From contig JASJFT010000217.1 in NCBI GenBank assembly GCA_030770425.1, forward strand, positions 1 through 64,000: a DNA stretch of 64,000 bases, written 5' to 3'. A model generated the notes under the pieces. It was not told the origin of the DNA, did no database searches, and worked only from the letters and a program-made list of their open reading frames with translations. This document shows positions 1-9,964 of this stretch, in pieces. The translations under genes were made by a program, and so were the position numbers. The DNA comes from Darksidea phi (lineage: Eukaryota; Ascomycota; Dothideomycetes; Pleosporales; Lentitheciaceae). Numbering within the stretch: position 1 is the first letter of the stretch; every line of letters starts with the position of its first letter.

Positions 1-120
1 CCACCCCCACCACCCCCCCCCCCCCCCCGTTCCATTTGGGGCCCCGGGGGCTTTTTGGGGGGGGGGGGGGGGGGGGGTCCCCCCCCCCCCCCCCGCGGCC
101 CCCCCCCCCCCCCCACCCGC
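1..120. repeat. C/G homopolymer low-complexity start
   Basis: The first ~120 bases are almost entirely long C and G runs, broken by a few A and T bases. Open frames across this stretch encode only proline/glycine runs. It looks like a low-quality contig terminus or an unresolved simple repeat rather than biology. No telomeric TTAGGG/CCCTAA repeat is visible. Confidence 0.7.
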
Positions 121-280
121 GGTTATTCACCCGAGTTGGTTCCCGCCAAGCAAAAGTGCCCGATCACGTGCTGATCTACTGCGTCGTGCAGGGGCTCCAT
201 TGGACCGCACTCTGCACTCTGCACTCCGCACTCACATCTCGCTTCCGCTATGGCACACCGGCGCGGCACCGGGACCAGAA

Positions 281-385
281 CCGTCCAGCTCTAAGACGTC
301 CGCCTCTAAACTCTCTAGCTCCAAGCCCTCCAGCTCTAAACTCTCCAGCTTCAAGCCAAGCCGTCCAGCCCCAAGCCGTCAGCCC
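281..385. repeat. Degenerate ~15-bp minisatellite
   Basis: About seven imperfect copies of a pyrimidine-rich unit resembling TCCAGCTCTAAACTC follow each other. In one frame they read as Ser-Ser-Ser-Lys-x-Ser. No convincing start, splice sites or homologous protein accompanies them, so I treat this as a minisatellite. The rest of 121-784 holds no gene I can support; the proximal part is presumably the promoter and leader of the membrane-protein gene that starts at 785. Confidence 0.45.
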
Positions 386-784
386 CACTCCCCGCTGCCC
401 CTGCCCGTCTGTCAAACCTTCGTGCAAGCCGAGACACAGCAGGCGGAATGAGCTAGCCGTTGGGGGCCCTCTTCTCTTTGTCTGGCACTCGGGTGTGAGG
501 CAGTCCAACATGTCTCGCCCGAAGTCTGTCCCCGATGCCAAGTCATGGTCACCGCAGGCCCCCCGTGTCGCAAATACAAAAAGCAACCTTGCGCGAATCA
601 GACCCGCACCTCAGACCGATCCCAGATGCTGACCGTGCTCGATACCGACTGGTTGGACATGGCATCCCAGGAAGTGGCTGCTTCCGAGAATTCCATGACA
701 GAACCCCAATGGGTCGGCAAAGAATATGTACCGTGGCCTCGGGCCTAATGTTGTCGACACCATCTCTACTTGTACTACATTGCC

Positions 785-2246
785 ATGGCAGGCACCTTTC
801 AACCCATAGCCGCACTCACGGATGACGACCGTGGGCCTATCAACACTATCGTATCTATTTTTCTTCCCGCCGCAAGCATCCTTTTTACCACCATTCGTAT
901 GGTAACACACCGGCAAAAGCTCCTCCGTTATGAGCCGGATGACCTCATCTTCGCATTGGCCCTGGTAAGCTCCAATGCCTATTTCCGCCTCTATTTTCGC
1001 TCATTTGACGACTCAGTGCTTCGGCATAACCACCTCGATTGTGTCCCACTTCTGCGTAAGAGCGGGCCTAGGACGGCACCAGCAAAAGCTAGATGACGAC
1101 ACGGTGGAGCGCTACTTCGAGGTACGTTAACCCTGATGCCTCCTGGGCCATACTAACACAAAGCTTAGCTCTTCTGGGCAACACAGTTCTTAGGCGTCAT
1201 CGCTCTTGCCTGCTCCAAACTGTCTATTCTTCTGATGTTTAAGCGTATCGATCCAGTGCAATTAGGACCGCGAACTGTCAAATGGCTTGTACCTGCACTT
1301 GCAACGTACTGCATTGTCGCCTTCTTCCTTATAGGGTTTCAGTGCCAGTTGCCGCGTCCTTGGGTACTGAGTCCAAAAAATTGTTCTACACATGGCAACG
1401 TGTACTACCCACTTACCATCTCCAATATCGTAACTGACGCTTTACTCGCCTTCTGGATTATACCAGTTCTTTGGAAGTTACGGATAACAAAGCATGCCAA
1501 ACACGTTGTGATGTGGCTGTTTGTGTCACGCTTTGCTGTATGCATCGCCGACGTTGGCAGAATGTTTGTCATTCATGAGGCGCTTCAGTCGGAAGATCAG
1601 ACGCGTAAGACAGTCCCCAACGTTAAGTTGTTATCTTTACCAAGATCACAATATCTATCTCTCTACCCGTCTCCCGTTATTAACTATCTGCGTTCCAGGA
1701 TCTCAGCTTCTCTGGGCCGTAATGGATCAAATTGTCGTCCACCTCTCCATCAACCATGCCACACTCCCGCGTATTCAAATCTTTCTGTCACATCTCCAGA
1801 CCGGTTTCCTCAACATGACCATTCCCATCAATGGCAGTACAATAAACTCTGAAAACCCCAGATCACAACGCTCAGCCGGCGATGGCAACAACACCTATTC
1901 TCCAGTGACGAGCCGCACGGGCCGAGGTACATCGAACGGACGAGAAGGCAAGTGGTCCAAATTGAGAAATTGGAGCGCTCTGAATACCATATCGAGCCAA
2001 AGTACGTCCAAGGCACCAAGCATTTCAGAACATCCCTTGAGATTACTGCCCGAGCAGGGCATTGAACTGTCCACAACGGTGTATGCGGGAGATGGCGAGT
2101 CGATGTGCAGCAGCGGACGGCAGAATTCGTCCTACAATTCCACACTACCGAGCGAAGGCTGGGCGAGAGAGCATGGGGAAGGGAGGGATAGGCTAGGAAG
2201 TGTCTGGGTGCGGAAGGAGATTAAGATGGCATATGATAGAGCTTAG
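785..2246 (+). CDS. Fungal rhodopsin-fold integral membrane protein (PTH11-like)
   Basis: Exons 785-964, 1017-1121, 1169-1604 and 1699-2246 join in frame to 422 aa. The first ATG of the frame, at 785, is the start. The sequence matches the fungal rhodopsin-domain integral membrane family: an extracellular N-terminus, a YEPDD motif around residues 49-53, the GLGRHQ loop near residue 79, and hydrophobic helices around 20-40, 52-73, 96-118, 134-155, 170-195, 205-225 and 243-275. A serine-rich hydrophilic tail of ~145 residues follows. Members are seven-helix plasma-membrane proteins related to PTH11-type GPCR-like sensors; the ligand is unknown. Introns are 47-94 bp with good donors (GTAAGC, GTACGT, GTAAGA). 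The family call is firm; the sensing role is inference. Confidence 0.85.
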
Positions 2247-4162
2247 GACCTTGGCTTGTTTGATATCCACCGTAAGTCCTTCTCCGGGTTGAATGAGCGT
2301 ACACTGACCGCTCGTCCAGATGAATTTAGCTGTCGGACTCTGGAGGGACGTCGGCCCTCGCGAAAATTCTCGTCGTTATCTTCCTGTTTGCGTTCTGCGA
2401 TAATGGGTGCTTGCAAATACAATACCGCATTTCCCTCTATCTCGAAAGCCTGTCCTATGTGACGCCGTGTCGCAAAACCGCCACTCTCTCCTTTGCTAAA
2501 ACCTTTGTCGTCTTCAGCTCTTTCCTCATCGTATTCCATAGTCGATGAGCTGAAACGCGTCCACCGAAACAATCCGCCCCTGTTCTCTGGCTTTCTCGCA
2601 CATATTGAATTACATTGCCTCGTAGGCTCCGCTGCACCCCAAGGTTGAAGGTGGCTCCCTCTCGCCTTCTCCATTACAGTACCCATCCATGCGCAACTAG
2701 CGCCACTGTGCTGATACCTGGTGCCAAAGGTACTTCTATTGCTAATGCTAATGTCCTGACCGGGCTTGGGTGTCGACGGATTGCGAGAACGAAAAGCCGC
2801 CCGCCAGTTCTGCACGCTACACGGAAACTGGATGCGGCTGAAGGCATGCTCGAAATCTTGGCGCTCCCCGCATTCGCCCAGCATCTTCCAGTCTCACGTA
2901 TACTCTGGTGCTTTCATCTATGGCCTAGAATCTTAACGCCTCCCAAGCAACCCTGTGACCCGGAGTGGGTCGGCCGCCCTCTCTGTTAGCGTCACCAAGG
3001 CGTTCTCTCGCTTTGCAAGACAAATTTGGCCACTTGCAAAGTCGCCTCTCAATAAGGTCTACCGACGTCCCAAGTGGTCAGCGATTGCTCACCATCTTGA
3101 TTCGTCCTTTCTATCGCATCCCCTGCAACCAAATCCATAGCCGCTTGATCTGCATTGCGCTATGGAGGGCGTTTCTGCATTGCGATGTAGCCACAGCATT
3201 GCTGCTGCTGTTGCTGCTTCTTGTTAACTCTCACACATTGACTGTGTCTCTCCGATGACGACTTTCACCGACCTCTTACATCGGTGGGCGGGATAATGAG
3301 AAGATGACTTAGCCTCGCATTGCCATGCATCTCACAATTGTTTTCTCTCCTTTTTCTTTCCAGGCAATCGTGGCCAAGGAATGCGAGCAAGAACGAAACG
3401 AGATGGTGGACAAATGTTGACTGGTTGGAACAATCATTTTGCGGGGATGAAGTGGACAACCTCGAAGGATATGACTGGTGCGAGTTGACCATCTCCGCTA
3501 CTAGTTCGCAATCATCCAGAAGTGAACAGAAAATATGCCGCGCTACTGGCCTATGAGTCGGGTTCCAGGCTCGCCAGTGCTGCCCACCCCAACGAGTCAT
3601 ATACGCTAAGGCATACTTCAAGCAACCCTGCAGCTTAGCCTATTCTAAATCTAGCCTTAGTAGACTGTATTCCCTCAAGGCTGCCTCAACCCATCTTACT
3701 GATATCCACTTCCGTCCTTGTCTCTGTTAGAGAAGCTCCGTTGTATCGCTACGTTCCGTGTGCTCCGGTTCTTAAACCACTTTTAGCCCTCGAAATGCTT
3801 AATAGCTCAAAAATCCGGCTTTCCCTCCCCTACTTCGATTGACTAGGATATTGCAAGAGCAGAGATACATAAAGAAATTTCTCGATGAGCTCTCTGAATT
3901 CTCCTCATAGTGGGATGCAGAGAACATTAGCGAATTCACCGGATTTTACGATAACAATCCAAAAGCTAGGTATGCGTTTCGTATGCCGAAGAGTATTTTT
4001 AAGATCGACGCGTTCATCACCATCAACTCTTGGATCGTCTCTACATCACCTTAGGAGTACTTTTCAAACCTAAAATTACTCGCCGCCTTCGGTACAAGGA
4101 TTACGGAGTTGACAGAGACATTGCAGGGAGCTCCCGAGCCGCTAGGGCCGGAAAAGATACGC
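2247..4162. other. Gene-poor interval
   Basis: I see no gene with recognisable family features here. A 213-codon ORF on the minus strand (2884-2243, ATG start) is stop-free but shows no domain, low-complexity bias or spliced context, so I do not call it. A possible 3'-UTR intron of the upstream gene (donor GTAAGT near 2271) cannot be confirmed. Confidence 0.5.
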
Positions 4163-4438
4163 ATAGTAAATCGCAGCACGGCACGCGCCACACCCTCTCT
4201 GAGGCTCTGGTGGCCGTTGCCCACGGCGTGCGGCTCGCCCTGTTTCATGAGGCTCGGGCCGTTGCCCCCGCAGTCATGCCGTGACGTGAATCTCAGGCAA
4301 TCACAGGCAATGACTGCAACCAACAACCATTTGCGTTTCAAGATATTCGGGACGAAATACCTTTTTGTGTCACCTTTTTGGGTTATTCTGCGAGTTTGGT
4401 GACACGATGGCTGCTATTCATTCGATAGTAAATCGCAG
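4163..4438. mobile_element. ~250-bp dispersed repeat with 14-bp flanking direct repeats (copy 1)
   Basis: About 250 bp at 4177-4426 reappear in inverted orientation at 58320-58514, with scattered substitutions and a few indels. Shared blocks include GAGGCTCGGGCCGTTGCCC and TTTGGGTTATTCTGCGAGTTT. This copy has about 40 extra bases near its left end. It is bracketed by a perfect 14-bp direct repeat (ATAGTAAATCGCAG at 4163-4176 and 4425-4438) that could be a target-site duplication. I see no terminal inverted repeat, Pol III boxes or coding capacity, so the class (MITE, SINE or other non-autonomous element) is open. Confidence 0.6.
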
Positions 4439-5405
4439 TCGCGTCCTCAAAAAAATGCTCAAACAGATTAACAGCCTCGAGCCGTCTATGAGAACCTTTG
4501 AATCGGAAGTTCTATAACATGTAAAGGGCCGGAATATGATAATAATAGTAGGATATTAGAGAAAGGAACATTAACGACATATCCAAGGTAATAACAGATA
4601 ATTTTAAGCTAACGATCCACCTAATCGTGCCCTTCTCAAACCCGCTTTAAAATCCAAAATCGAAAACCTAGATAAAGGTGCAAAAAACACAACCCGGAAC
4701 AATTTTTCGATGCTACAAATCTCCCTTTGCCTATTCACTTCCCGGTGGTGATTTGAGTTGTTTGTACTTGGGAGTATCGGTAATTTTACGTCCGAACCTG
4801 GTCGTACGGGATTCATCTGGAGAGGATGATGGGATATACTCTCGGCTATTGCCACCGGAACTCCTGCTCTTACTACGTGGCTTTTTCGGCGTTCGGACTT
4901 GAAGGCTACTAGTATCGCTACCGGCATCGCCTATTATTGCATTTATTAGCTAGGGAACCCTATCATATATAGGACCCCATTCACTCTGCTTGAGCACGGG
5001 CCCTATGCCCTCGGGTATATATAGGCCCTGAGTCCAGTACATAGATCAATCAACCAAGTACTTACTCTGCTCTATACTAAGAGCATTTCGACCTCGCTCT
5101 GGTGACCTTAGATCAGGTGTTCCACTGATAGGATAATCATTTCTAATAAGCGGAAGACTACCACCATCTTTACCATTATCTGCGCCAGCATCTCCGCCAC
5201 AATTACCCTCATCGCGGCCATCGTTCATATTAGGGCTTGTAGCGCCCTATCCAGGAGCTCTGCGGTTCCCTTTCTCTCGTTGATCAGCTTTACAGTAAGT
5301 TGATGACGATTCTCTGATGATTGGTCATGCATATCATGCGTATCATGCGTTTCTTGAATTTTCGATATTATCGAGAGGGAAATGCATTTGCAGGAGGTCG
5401 GTGCT
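4439..5405. other. Gene-poor, AT-rich interval; possible LTR remnant
   Basis: Frames are broken by many stops. Around 4950-5090 there is a TATATATAGG box followed by pyrimidine-rich sequence, which recalls the U3/R part of a fungal LTR. No second LTR, primer-binding site or polymerase fragment is seen. I support only 'probably degenerate repeat-derived sequence'. Confidence 0.3.
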
Positions 5406-5530
5406 ACTCCTCGCCATTTTCTTCACCCTCTCAGTATTCATTTTCGTCTTTGTCGTCACATACCAAACGAATAATCAACGCATCCTCGTCTCCATCGCGC
5501 AATCGGACGTCACCTACCCAGCCGATAAAT
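5406..5530 (+). pseudogene. Displaced exon fragment of the 20.2-21.0 kb membrane-protein gene
   Basis: This 125-bp block is colinear, without gaps, with 20708-20832 inside the last exon of the intact membrane-protein gene. I count five mismatches. It encodes the third hydrophobic helix and the TYQTNNQRILVSIAQ segment, then runs into TAA where the intact gene continues. Nothing upstream or downstream resembles the rest of the gene. It is therefore a recent partial duplication and not an expressed gene. The rest of 5531-5809 shows nothing. Confidence 0.85.
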
Positions 5531-5809
5531 AAACAAGTTTGGCACGTTGTAGACTAATTAAAGCCTGCCTAAATTCTGATGCCAGACTTTACAGAGCTTA
5601 GGACGCCGTTGCGGAAGCTCTTGCGCATTGGACAAGCGCAATAAAAGCAGTAATCGATAGATCACAAAGACAAGCACTTGAACTCCTGAGCAGAAAGTCA
5701 AAAATTTGTTCATCTACGCGATTCTTGACATATCCCTATCCCATCAGGGTTGACATGTACTCAGACCGCCCGTAGCATACGGCAATGGAGCTCTGTGCAA
5801 CGGCAATGA

Positions 5810-8806
5810 TCAAGGTTTCGGGCGATACCACTCAAGAGGCTGAAGAACGAGTCGTTCAAAGTTCTCATCGACTTTCTCTTTCGTTTTCCCATTCTCGCTT
5901 AGCAGACCCGAGAGGCATACCTCAACAGCACGGGCGTATGCGTCGCCAACGGTCGCTCTCAAATACGGAACCCAGTCTCGCAGCAGCAGGCTGCGCATGT
6001 CCTTACGGTCCATCGTATCATCTTTGAGCATTCCTTCCAGCGGAAACCACAAGCCAATCTCAAGAAGTACTAGACCAAGACCGTAGTAGTCATACTCTGC
6101 CTGGTACGGTGAAGTCGGGCGCGCATCTGTGTCCGCACCTGAATAATCCGGATGCCGATATCTAAATGTGACATCTATACTGTGCATTTTGTTCGAATAA
6201 GCAGAATCTCCTGGTCGGCTGTGCGAGAACCCAATTAGAGCCGGCGACCCTAAGCATTGCCGTCGCGGTGACCCTTGAACGGCCTCGGCGTGGTCCTCGT
6301 CACGGCTGCTGAAGAGCAGTACGTTATATGACGACACATTCTTGTGCCACCAATTGATCTTATGGAACTCAAAAAGAGCCGTTGCCAGGTTGCATGCCAG
6401 CGCAAGACGCTCATCCATGCTTAGGTAGACCATTCGCTCCCTGTCGAGGTCAATATGTTGTTTCAGCATATCGGCCAGAGATTGAACACTCGATTCGGCG
6501 CCGTCCGTGGAATGTGTGTCTGGAAAATGATACACTAGGCCGATCTTTTGCTTGCTTATATCGTGGTAAATGCCGGCACAGCTAAGTGCGCGGAAGTTTG
6601 CGGCACGTGATGGAGGCAGGCTCAGGACCTGTTGAAGTCCTCTGATCAGCTGCTCGCTCTTATCTTCATCATTATACTCCAACCCTATCTCCAATTCCTC
6701 GACGATGACGGATGAGATCGACTCCGGGAGGACAAGTGTTCCGATACGATAGGTTTGGACTAATTTCCTGCCGTTTCGCATATTGTCATCCATGACCGGA
6801 AACTTTACTTCTCGTGGATCCAACCTCCGGACAGTGCTATCAGACTTGTTGAAATGCCGTTGCACATTCTTAGCCGACAAGAGCATCTTGATGTTTTCAT
6901 TGGGCCCCGGCTGACCCTCTGAACCAGCACTGGATGTAGTGATCCCAGCATTTCCGGACACGGTAGGCAGGATCTTCAGCTCTGCAATCGTCCGAACACT
7001 CCTTTGGACACCCTCATCTAAGGTCGTCGAAAGCAGCTGGTTGTTCAACAGGCGTAATCTGGCTAACAGTGGATAGTCATGCGGAGCAGCTGCAGCTAGC
7101 AGTCTGAATTCTTCGCGGATATTGCAAACTGTGTCATAGGTTTGGGTGAACATGATGTCAGAGTGCAGAAATGTTGCAGTCGCATCCTCGCTGTTGCCGA
7201 TACGGCTAAGCCACTCAAGGAACACCTGCCTTTCGACAGCGTACTCGAGACGATCCTTGAGATGTAGAGCTAGCTCATCCATAGCAATTGACTTTGCTGA
7301 CTCTTTCAAGGCAATGCCCCGCAGACGGCAGAGGACCTTGCTTATCCCCAGCCTCTCAGATGGCTCAATGATCAGCATGTCTTTAATGAGTGCAACCAAA
7401 GCTTCATCAATCGCTGTGCGTTTCTTCATTTTGTCGTCCAGCCATTTCAGCATGTTGTTGTGAATCTGTCCACCGTGATGGAAGGATTTGAGGATCAACG
7501 TACTGTTCGTATGCTCAACATCGAACAGATAGCGCCGTTCGTCCTTGAAGTTGTCAACTGCTTTGGGGCCTCCCTTCATCCAGGCGAAAAGAACGGCGAG
7601 TATACCACCCAAAGACCAGATATCGCTTGCGGGGCCTATTTCTTTCCTGCTCATTGTTGTGAAGTCTCGCCCCTCTGGCGCATCAAAATAAGCATCCCGT
7701 TCAGGTGCGATTGTGCGGAGATCCTGTTCTGTGTCGCTCATCTTGGAAAGCCCGAAATCAGCGAGTATAAAACGTGCGCCGTCGACTAATATGTTTCGGG
7801 GTTTGAGGTCGTGATGGCATCCTATCAATCGGACGCTGAGGTCATCGTTACTGTAGTGGTGCAACTGCTCCAGAGCTGACACAAGACCGCAGAGAGCTAG
7901 ATATATAGCTTCGTCGTCACGGAATTCGAGGGGGCGGTCTTCAGATCGCAGCAAGTCGTGGAGGTCGCCACCTGCTGCTTCACGGAACAAGAAATTGTGC
8001 ATCCTGGCTTGCGTATAAGACCCGTACAGTTCCAGGATGCTGTCATGCCGCACCGCGTTGAGGAGGCGAAGGCAGCGAAGCTCTCCCTTGTATTCATCAT
8101 CTCCGCTCGTCTTCAGCTCCTTTCGTACTACCGTCATGCCCTTCATCAACAGCGGAAAAAGTCAGTACAACCATTTCATGCGGATCTCGCTTCACGATTT
8201 TGAACTTACATGCCGTTCATCTTCGTCATACTTGGGCGAAGGTAGTTTCTCTTTATAGACTTTGCCAAAGTGACCGCCCCATGGCTTCTTGGCTTCTTTG
8301 TCGGCGGTCTCGATGGCTTTGATGAAAGGAAGTCGGATTCGATCGGGGAAGCGTCGATGAGGAATCCCTAGCGGGAAAGTCGGGGTAAGAAAGGTGAACT
8401 GCGTCTCGATGAATGAATCCCTTAGGCCTTCGAGACCCTCGGTACTGTTTTTATCGTCCGATATGCCCAAGACTTCGTTCAGTTCCTCGGTATGCATAGG
8501 CAACTTATTGTCGGGACTTCCTTTATGAACCCCAGGATCCAGACGGAAGAAGTTATAAATCAGGTCCGGCTTTCCAATAAGGACCAGGGTAGCAAAGGTA
8601 CGCAGGCCATACGTGTGGATGTCTTTGGCTATGGAGCGGCGTTCATACTGTTCGATATTCTCTGTTTGGAGCAAGTGCTGGATTATTTCCGGGCTGCATA
8701 GGTCGGCCAGCCACTCGAATGGCACAAATTGAGCACCATCGCGATTCTTCCTGGATCGTAGGTAGATATCGCTCTGCAGCTGCGCAACCTGATCCGATTG
8801 CATCAT
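5810..8806 (-). CDS. Fungal protein kinase with C-terminal pseudokinase-like domain
   Basis: Two exons (8806-8210, 8140-5810; 69-bp intron with GTAAGT donor) give 975 aa. Residues ~1-175 match the N-terminal module seen before kinase domains in many Pezizomycotina proteins. A kinase domain follows: glycine loop GGHFGK (177-182), probable ATP-binding Lys206, catalytic HHDLKPRN (Asp310), DFG at 327-329 and SDIWSLGG at 371-378. A second kinase-like module near 770-960 has WWHKNVSSYNVLLF where the catalytic loop belongs, no catalytic Asp or DFG, and the LGLVLLEIGLW helix. That C-terminal type is found in HeLo/HET-S-related fungal proteins. So the protein pairs a probably active kinase with a pseudokinase. 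The first ATG after the last in-frame non-ATG stretch is at 8806; an extra 5' exon cannot be excluded. Role inferred: signalling, possibly self/non-self response. Confidence 0.82.
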
Positions 8807-8912
8807 ACTGACAGCTAGCAGGATTGGGGAGGATCTCTCGCACAAGTGATAAGGAGCTGGAAAATTGATTGATATTGTTGGCTGTGAATTCGTCTAATGC
8901 ATTGGCTGGGGG

Positions 8913-9239
8913 TTATCGTCCAAACGACCCAGCCGGTTTGTCTTTACGAATACTTAGTTGTTCTTCCTGCAATCCAACTCGTTAGGCAAGCACTACGCTA
9001 TTGATAGAACTCTACATCTTACCACAGTCAACCCGCGAGGAACGAAAATGATGGTAAAGTCGTCCTCCTTTGGCTGCGAAGTGTGAGGCACTACATGAAG
9101 GACAGGTCTCGCTTTAAAGGTCGCTTACCTCGATCAAACACCGTACTCCGGGGAAAAGCTCGCCGAGTTTATTGGGAAGTTTCTTCAAATCGATGTATTT
9201 GTCCTGCAGCACCTGCTTGATGAGGCCGTTGGTCGCCAT
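8913..9239 (-). CDS. Predicted 71-aa protein, three exons
   Basis: Exons 9239-9129, 9073-9023 and 8966-8913 join in phase 0 into a 71-aa ORF that begins MATNGLIKQV, contains PKEDDFTIIFVPRGL and ends PAGSFGR before TAA. Both introns (55 and 56 bp) have good donors (GTAAGC, GTAAGA) and end in GCAG. That two consecutive introns keep one frame supports a real gene. I do not recognise the family. The stop lies only 107 bp before the kinase start on the same strand, so it could alternatively be the 5' part of a longer transcript. Sequence upstream of 9239 is repetitive, and an additional N-terminal exon is possible. Confidence 0.45.
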
Positions 9240-9521
9240 GTATATTCCGTAGAACCTCGAGCAGGCAAAGAGACAGAGTGAGGGTAGGGCTCTCTGACAG
9301 TGTGCCTTGTAAAATCTGCCACGGCAAGCACTACTTCTTGCGGATCGCTTTGGGCAGCCATACGCCTTGTGCACGGCTTGGGCAACAATACGCCTTGTGG
9401 GCGGTTCCCGACCACACCAGCCAGTGCTCGGAAGCTTTCCCCGATCCAATGAGAAGCGGGTTCCTGCCCGACCTTCAAGGGTCGTGATAATCCCAAGAAA
9501 TTGTGAAACTTTGTGCGCTCC

Positions 9522-9919
9522 TCACCGGTAAGCAATACGAAAACCACTATTGCCTCGTAAAGCGTTTGCCCAATCGTGCTTGCTAACCACACAAGGGCAC
9601 CTTTGGGAGTTAAGGTATTTTCGCGAGCACGCCACTTTCGACCACTCAAATACAGTTGAACTGGCCCCCTCTTTTCAGCCGCACTTGGGACAGAGCTTCA
9701 TTTTCCACACCTCTTTATCTTCACCGGTAAGCAATACGAACACCATTATCGCCTCGTAAAGCGTTTGCCCAATCGTGTTTGCTAACCACACAAGGGCACC
9801 TTTGGGAGTTAAGGTATTTTCGCGAGCACGCCACTTTCGACCACTCAAATACAGTTGAACTGACCCTCTCTTTTCAGCCACACTTGAGACAGAGAGCTTC
9901 ACTTTCCCCACCTCTTTAT
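9522..9919. repeat. Two-copy tandem duplication, 199-bp unit
   Basis: Bases 9522-9720 and 9721-9919 are head-to-tail copies with about 20 differences, including a short indel. The period, 199, is not a multiple of three. On the minus strand each copy carries an open stretch encoding a GRKWRARENTLTPKGALVW-like peptide with a hydrophobic TLYEAI-VFVLLTG tail. The copy nearest 9911 ends at a TGA just inside the second unit. A shorter direct repeat (ACAAGGCGTAT-type, ~30-bp spacing) lies at ~9355-9400. The duplication sits just upstream of the CorA-like gene and could carry promoter sequence. Confidence 0.85.
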
Positions 9920-9964
9920 CATGTCACACAACCCGGTCCAGGAGTCTGAGTAAGTTTGATCCGA

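Noticed and set aside
2243..2884. 213-codon minus-strand ORF
   Set aside because: Stop-free but without a recognisable domain, splice context or compositional support; kept only as a remark.
4930..5100. Solo LTR of a retrotransposon
   Set aside because: Only a TATA-like box and pyrimidine-rich flank; no paired LTR, primer-binding site, target duplication or coding remnant.
9921..9950. ATG at 9921 as the start of the CorA-like gene
   Set aside because: It reaches a stop after ten codons, and no donor/acceptor pair of plausible length joins it in frame.
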